Below are positions 9,201 through 11,421 of a stretch of 11,421 nucleotides of DNA, one piece after another. Origin of the DNA: Burkholderiales bacterium (lineage in GTDB: Bacteria > Pseudomonadota > Gammaproteobacteria > Burkholderiales > Chitinimonadaceae); the NCBI GenBank assembly GCA_019234745.1, contig JAFAKZ010000604.1, positions 1 to 11,421 on the forward strand, written 5' to 3'. Position 1 is the first letter of the stretch. Each line of letters opens with the position of its first letter. The notes beneath the pieces are model-generated. The model did no database searches and was not told the DNA's origin. It saw only the letters and a program-made list of their open reading frames with translations. The translations under genes were made by a program, and so were the position numbers.

Positions 9201-11421
9201 GCAACTGGAATACCTGGCCGACCAGGGTCTTGTGACGAAGAATGGCGCCGGCCTCTACGTGCCGACCAGCCCGAAGGCGCTCAACCTGCTGCAATTCATC
9301 CAGCAGGCGGGCACGGCGGCGGCCAGCGCCACGCCGACCATCGCGCTGAAGGGGCCGCAGGGGCAGATGAACGCCCAAGGTGTGTCCTATGTGCCTGCAG
9401 GCCAGACGCTGCCGTACACGGTGTCGTTCAGTAACCCCGCCTCTCACCCGGACGGTCAGATCCGCATCGTCACGCAGATCGACCCGAGCCTGGACATGGG
9501 TTCGGTACAACTGGGCAGCATCAAGATCGGCAACCTGACCATCCAGGTGCCGCCGAACCGCGCCGACTTCGCCGGCGACTATGACTACACGACCAGCGCC
9601 GGTTTCATCCTGCGCGTCAACGCCGCCGTGGACGGCAGCTCGCACGCCATCACCTGGCTGCTGCAGGCGATCGACCCGAACACGGGCGAAGTCATCAACA
9701 AGCCTAATCTCGGCCTGCTCGCGGGTGACCCGACGGACCCGAGCGCACCGCCTGCCACGGGCTTTGTCAGCTACACGATCGCGGCCCGCCCTGGTGCCAC
9801 GAGTGGCGCTACCATTGCCACGACGGCCAGCATCGCCTTCGACGGTACGCCGCCCGTGAAGAGCCAGACGGTCAGCTACGTGCTGGACAACACACCGCCG
9901 GCCAGTACGGTCAAGGCCGTGGCGTCCGGTGCCGACGCGGCCGGTAATCCGACCTACAACGTGAGCTGGAGCGCAACGGACGACCAGAGTGGCGTCAAGT
10001 ACGTGACCGTCTACGTGGCAGAAGACGGTGGCAATTTCATGATCTGGAAGAGCAAGGCCGGCGGCGCCAGCGGTACGGCCGTGTTCACGGGCCAAGCCGG
10101 TCATAGCTACCAGTTCCTGACGGCCGCGACCGATTACGCCGGCAACAACGAAGCGGCCAGTATCATCAATGCTGTGCTACCCGACGACGGCACGGCGGCT
10201 GACGTTGCCGCCAGCCTGGGCAGTGCAGCCACGGTGACGGGTACGACGGCGCAGACGCCGGCCGCGCCCGTGGACCGCACCTATCCGTCCAGCAGCCTGT
10301 TCCAGCAAGCAACCCAGGCTCTGCCGGGCCAGATCAGCCAGAGCAAGCCGGGCGATCTGCAAGCCGTGCTGGCGCCCATGTCGCTGCAAAGCTTCGCCAG
10401 CGGCTACGGCCGCGGCGCGGCCGACATCGGTGCGCTCGCCATGGTCGAGTTGCCGAACCAGACCATCCTGGCCAGCGCCGGTGCCAACAACAACGAGGTC
10501 TATGCCTACGCGAAGACGGGCGGGCAGGGTACGACACCGCTGTTCACGCTCAACCAGCCGGTATTGGCCATGGTCGTCGACAAGGCCGGCCAGCTGTGGG
10601 TGAACACGGGCGCGCAATTGCTGCAGGTAGACCCGAACAGCGGTGCCATCATTCGCACGGTGGACGGCCCGAGCGGCGAACCGCTGACCAAGGCCCTGGC
10701 GATCGACCCAAATACGGGCCTGCTCTACGCGTCGTCCGTCAACGGCGTGGAGGTGTTCGACCCGAACGCTACCGATCCGTCCGCTGCTTGGACGCACTTC
10801 TCCAATACGGCGGTGACGAGCTTGGCCTTTGGGCCGGACGGCCGTCTGTGGGGCGTGAAGTCGACCGGTGAGACGATCGAGAACGCCCAGCCGATGCAAA
10901 GCTCGGACATCGTAAGCTTCCCGATGAGCGGGCCGCAGCGCGGCCAGGCGCAACTCGAATATACCCTGGCCGATACGGTCGACAGCCTGAGCTTCGGCCA
11001 GGCCGGTACGCCGTTGGCGGGTCTCCTGTTTGCGTCGACCTCGCTGGCCCAGCGTGCCGTGGCAACGGGCGACACCTCGGTGCCGCATACCTCGTCCGTC
11101 TGGATGATCGAACTGGCCTCGCGCCGCAGCCTGCAAGTCGCCACGGGCGGTACGCAGGGTGAGTCCATGGTAGCGACGGACGACGGCCGCTTGCTGGTCG
11201 CGCAGACCAACAGCATCGACCAGATCGCTCCGGCGCTCGCGCCCAAGGTCACGGCCAGCACCGTACCCACGGGTGCCATGGTGCCGCTGCCCTTGAACGA
11301 GATCGCCGTCAGCTTCGACCAAGACATGTGGCTTGGCGCGAACGACACCCAAGATCCGTCCGACGCCAACAGCGTCGTCAACCCCGCCAACTACACGCTC
11401 GTCTCGACCACGGGCGGCACC
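1..11421 (+). CDS. Giant multi-domain surface/secreted protein with CARDB repeats (internal fragment, both ends missing)
   Basis: Frame 1 is open across all 3,807 codons, and the translation gives coherent domains from end to end, so this is one gene cut by both window edges. There is no start codon to choose, no signal peptide, no ribosome binding site and no C-terminal sorting or export signal in view. Domain order: FG-GAP-like tail, linker, 17 CARDB-type Ig-like repeats, PPC-like domain, IPT/TIG-like domain, beta domain plus helical island, beta domain, FN3-like domain, linker, six-blade propeller, start of a Big_5-like Ig domain. The protein is very poor in cysteine (two seen, at 241-243 and within 5662-5673), rich in Thr, Ser, Gly, Asn, Asp and Ala, and shows no transmembrane segment. 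Proteins of this kind are known as large adhesins or extracellular matrix components; adhesion or a structural surface role is inference. No catalytic motif is visible. Codon use is mostly G/C-ending, apart from a stretch after base 220. Confidence 0.95.
220..660 (+). other. Degenerate FG-GAP-like unit and Ser/Thr/Ala/Pro-rich linker, residues 74-220
   Basis: The first part continues the blade pattern in a decayed form. 'SASWLDGADNWNTNTWTY' (about 313-366) resembles a second FG-GAP unit, with the Asp/Asn-rich run DGADNWNTN (325-351) in place of a canonical calcium loop. After about 391 the chain becomes low in complexity, with many Ser, Thr, Ala and Pro residues and a Pro cluster 'PPPSGG', and shows no recognisable fold up to the first CARDB repeat at 661. 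I read it as a spacer between the propeller-like N-terminal part and the Ig-like array. From 220 to 480, 32 of 87 codons end in A or T, far more than in the preceding unit. One of the two cysteines lies here (TGT at 241-243). Confidence 0.55.
661..7383 (+). repeat. Array of 17 diverged tandem CARDB-type (Ig-like) protein repeats, residues 221-2461
   Basis: Repeat starts, taken at the recurring '(P/A)DLxV' opening, fall at 661, 1060, 1435, 1858, 2227, 2608, 2962, 3313, 3706, 4093, 4462, 4834, 5275, 5638, 6094, 6592 and 7024. Units are 117-166 residues long (mean about 132). A typical unit reads: PDLxV; a glycine turn and 'V.ysVtNtG' (for example SYTVTNTGTG near 3392); 'SWTDxVYLS'; a loop often holding 'LDAN'; 'vLLG...H.G.L..G.sY'; 'lP..isG.YYviV.aD'; and 'E...NN'. 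This is the CARDB pattern (cell-adhesion-related domain found in bacteria, an APHP-like Ig fold). The repeats have diverged in DNA and protein, so this is an old array rather than a recent expansion. The last full units (15 and 16) are the longest. A rod-like extended stalk carrying the end domains is the likely role, by inference. Confidence 0.88.
7384..7701 (+). other. PPC-like beta domain, residues 2462-2567
   Basis: The pattern 'L.sGQ.llYKVTVAAGQTLRVNL' followed by 'ANELYVKYG..PTSSSYD' and 'TTQAGTYYVLVKSDD' (near 7612-7656) fits the bacterial pre-peptidase C-terminal (PPC) type of jelly-roll domain. Its marks are a 'GQ..y..V.v.AGQtL.v.l' entry and a 'aGtYYvlV' exit strand. Such domains are non-catalytic accessory modules of secreted proteins. 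It follows the last CARDB repeat directly and is followed without a gap by the IPT/TIG-like domain. No protease domain is present in the window, so the name says nothing about activity here. The limits are approximate. Confidence 0.65.
7702..7986 (+). other. IPT/TIG-like Ig domain, residues 2568-2662
   Basis: The opening 'LSITRVTPSTGG' is the classic IPT/TIG start ('I..v.P..G...G'). It is followed by 'VSMDIYGAGFAAGAQVVL' (strand, then G-x-G-F and 'A..V.L') and ends with 'HIRADFDL' and 'GLYNVEVINPDG', the usual 'G.Y.V.V.NPDG' ending. This is an Ig-like fold found in surface proteins and adhesins. It sits between the PPC-like domain and the beta domain that precedes the helical island. No ligand-binding site can be named from the sequence. 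Confidence 0.75.
7987..8400 (+). other. Beta domain of unnamed type, residues 2663-2800
   Basis: It begins with 'QQDVTVGVGGPTELTPGD' and 'FTLSLKNLGNTNTPYVRF', which resembles the first half of a CARDB or DUF11-like Ig unit ('L.NlGNt'). The second half departs from that pattern. A Gly/Asn/Pro-rich stretch (about 8215-8310, with 'GGNNQAYG') is followed by 'NIAPGYAFNLGDGDTVDATF'. I take it as an Ig-like domain with a long insertion, but I cannot assign a family. It connects the IPT/TIG-like domain to the helical segment. Confidence 0.5.
8401..9330 (+). other. Helix-rich island in a beta protein, residues 2801-3110
   Basis: This segment contrasts with the rest. It carries several amphipathic stretches with Leu, Ala, Gln, Arg and Trp and few Thr or Asn runs: 'LQAWVNRDFPALRRALYALH' (8434-8493), 'DLDKVQQGLTAAYNYI', 'FVAEQTAYADQLRMAILKD', 'PAALQVLAANQGQWEQGWLA', 'LGFFTQVQKWYG' and, nearer the end, 'GGVSQLEYLADQGLV' and 'ALNLLQFIQQAG'. 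Between them lies a flexible Ser/Gly/Asn/Pro stretch (about 9001-9165). It may be a folded helical domain inserted between two beta modules or a set of structural helices. I do not recognise a named family and see no catalytic signature. Positions of helices are judged by eye from residue patterns. Confidence 0.5.
9331..9885 (+). other. Beta domain with 'VTQIDPSLD ... FVSYTI ... IAFD..PP' pattern, residues 3111-3295
   Basis: The order is: 'LPYTVSFSNP'; 'QIRIVTQIDPSLD'; 'IQVPPNRADF'; 'GFILRVNAAVD'; 'AITWLLQAIDPNTGEV'; 'GFVSYTIAARPGATSGATI'; and 'TASIAFDGTPP'. From memory, the same succession occurs as a C-terminal module in giant CARDB or Ig proteins of several phyla, where it follows CARDB, PPC and IPT/TIG units. 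I believe it matches a DUF-type family (possibly DUF7619-like), but I cannot verify the number. The domain is all-beta, non-catalytic by appearance, and runs directly into the FN3-like domain. The first half resembles a DUF11-like Ig unit. Confidence 0.55.
9886..10176 (+). other. FN3/Ig-like domain opening with DNTPP, residues 3296-3392
   Basis: The opening 'DNTPPASTVKAV' is followed by 'YNVSWSATDDQSGVKYVTVY' and closes with 'GHSYQFLTAATDYAGNNE'. This is the familiar bacterial Ig/FN3-like pattern 'D.tPP.s.v ... W...Ddg SGi...y.Vyv ... Y.f...a.D.AGN.E', common in large secreted proteins. It probably acts as a spacer between the preceding beta domain and the propeller. The Asp residues in 'TDDQSG' and 'TDYAGN' could take part in calcium binding, which is known in related modules but is not shown here. 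Confidence 0.7.
10177..10377 (+). other. Low-complexity Ala/Thr/Ser/Gln linker, residues 3393-3459
   Basis: The stretch is rich in Ala, Thr, Ser, Gln and Pro and includes runs such as 'AADVAASLGSAATVTG'. It has no recognisable fold. It separates the FN3-like domain from the beta-propeller and is probably a flexible tether, with some helical tendency in 'LFQQATQALPGQI'. Confidence 0.55.
10378..11241 (+). other. Probable six-bladed beta-propeller (NHL/SMP-30-like), residues 3460-3747
   Basis: Blade-like units recur with a 'l.....G.l.v....i...dp' pattern. I count six: about 10426-10545 ('LPNQTILAS'), 10546-10668 ('LAMVVDKAGQLWVNTGAQLL'), 10669-10800 ('ALAIDPNTGLLYASS'), 10801-10959 ('SLAFGPDGRLWGV'), 10960-11157 ('SLSFGQAG..LAGLLFAS' and 'SSVWMIEL') and 11158-11241 ('MVATDDGRLLVAQTNSIDQI'). 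The 'PDGRLW' and 'DPNTGLLYA' motifs are typical of NHL, SMP-30 and related propellers. The metal and acid residues needed for a lactonase site are not evident, so I infer a binding or structural role. It ends directly at the Big_5-like domain. Confidence 0.6.
11242..11421 (+). other. N-terminal part of an SbsA/Big_5-like Ig domain (cut by window edge), residues 3748-3807
   Basis: 'PKVTASTVPTGAMVPLPLNE' (11242-11301) is followed by 'IAVSFDQDMWLG' and 'NSVVNPANYTLV'. This is the pattern 'P.v..t.P..g...l...I.v.FdqdM......v.np.nY.l' of SbsA/Big_5 Ig-like domains, in which 'F...M' is the most conserved point. The domain continues past the window, so its end and the rest of the protein are not visible. 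Confidence 0.7.

Noticed and set aside
4873..11352. Further long minus-strand frames (4873-5448, 5518-6027, 6244-6813, 7087-7596, 8380-9003, 9016-10104, 10177-11352)
   Set aside because: All share the same register opposite the sense codons and have the same Arg/Val-rich meaningless translations. Together with 922-4038 they cover about 8.2 kb, which reflects codon avoidance and not overlapping genes.
1..11421. A multi-gene defence, biosynthetic or mobile system
   Set aside because: There is a single open gene with no intergenic space, no transposase, integrase, RNA gene or terminal repeats, so nothing in the window supports such a system.

Overview
The window lies inside one giant protein-coding gene. 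Reading frame 1 of the plus strand is open from the first base to the last: 3,807 codons with no stop. Neither the true start nor the true stop is present, so the whole protein is longer than 3,807 residues. I see no second gene, RNA gene, mobile element, CRISPR array, promoter, terminator or intergenic gap. Every other open frame is a shadow of this gene.

The product looks like a very large, modular, all-beta extracellular or cell-surface protein. In order it holds: (a) the tail of an FG-GAP/VCBS-type region with one intact calcium-loop motif (about 1-219) and a degenerate one after it (about 301-390); (b) a Ser/Thr/Ala/Pro-rich linker to about 660; (c) 17 diverged tandem repeats of the CARDB type (Ig-like fold, about 120-165 residues each; 661-7383); (d) a PPC-like beta domain (7384-7701); (e) an IPT/TIG-like Ig domain (7702-7986); (f) a further beta domain (7987-8400) leading into a mostly helical island (8401-9330); (g) a beta domain ending in a 'FVSYTI...I.FD..PP' pattern (9331-9885); (h) an FN3/Ig-like domain opening with DNTPP (9886-10176); (i) a low-complexity linker (10177-10377); (j) a probable six-bladed beta-propeller (10378-11241); and (k) the first part of an SbsA/Big_5-like Ig domain with the signature 'FDQDM' (11242 to the edge).

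The sequence is GC-rich and strongly prefers G- or C-ending codons. That codon use and the architecture would fit a Gram-negative proteobacterium, for example Burkholderiales/Oxalobacteraceae, but taxonomy cannot be fixed from this window and this is a weak inference. I see only two cysteines in 3,807 residues, and with long Asp/Asn/Gly/Thr-rich beta repeats this fits a secreted or surface-displayed adhesin-like or matrix protein, possibly exported by a type I system. The secretion signal would lie outside the window.

The points most worth a second look are: the sharp change in codon composition near base 220, at the end of the intact FG-GAP unit; the two sub-classes of CARDB repeat; the enlarged loops in the last full-size repeats; and the helical island inside an otherwise all-beta protein. 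I find no enzyme active site and no evidence for a new multi-gene system.
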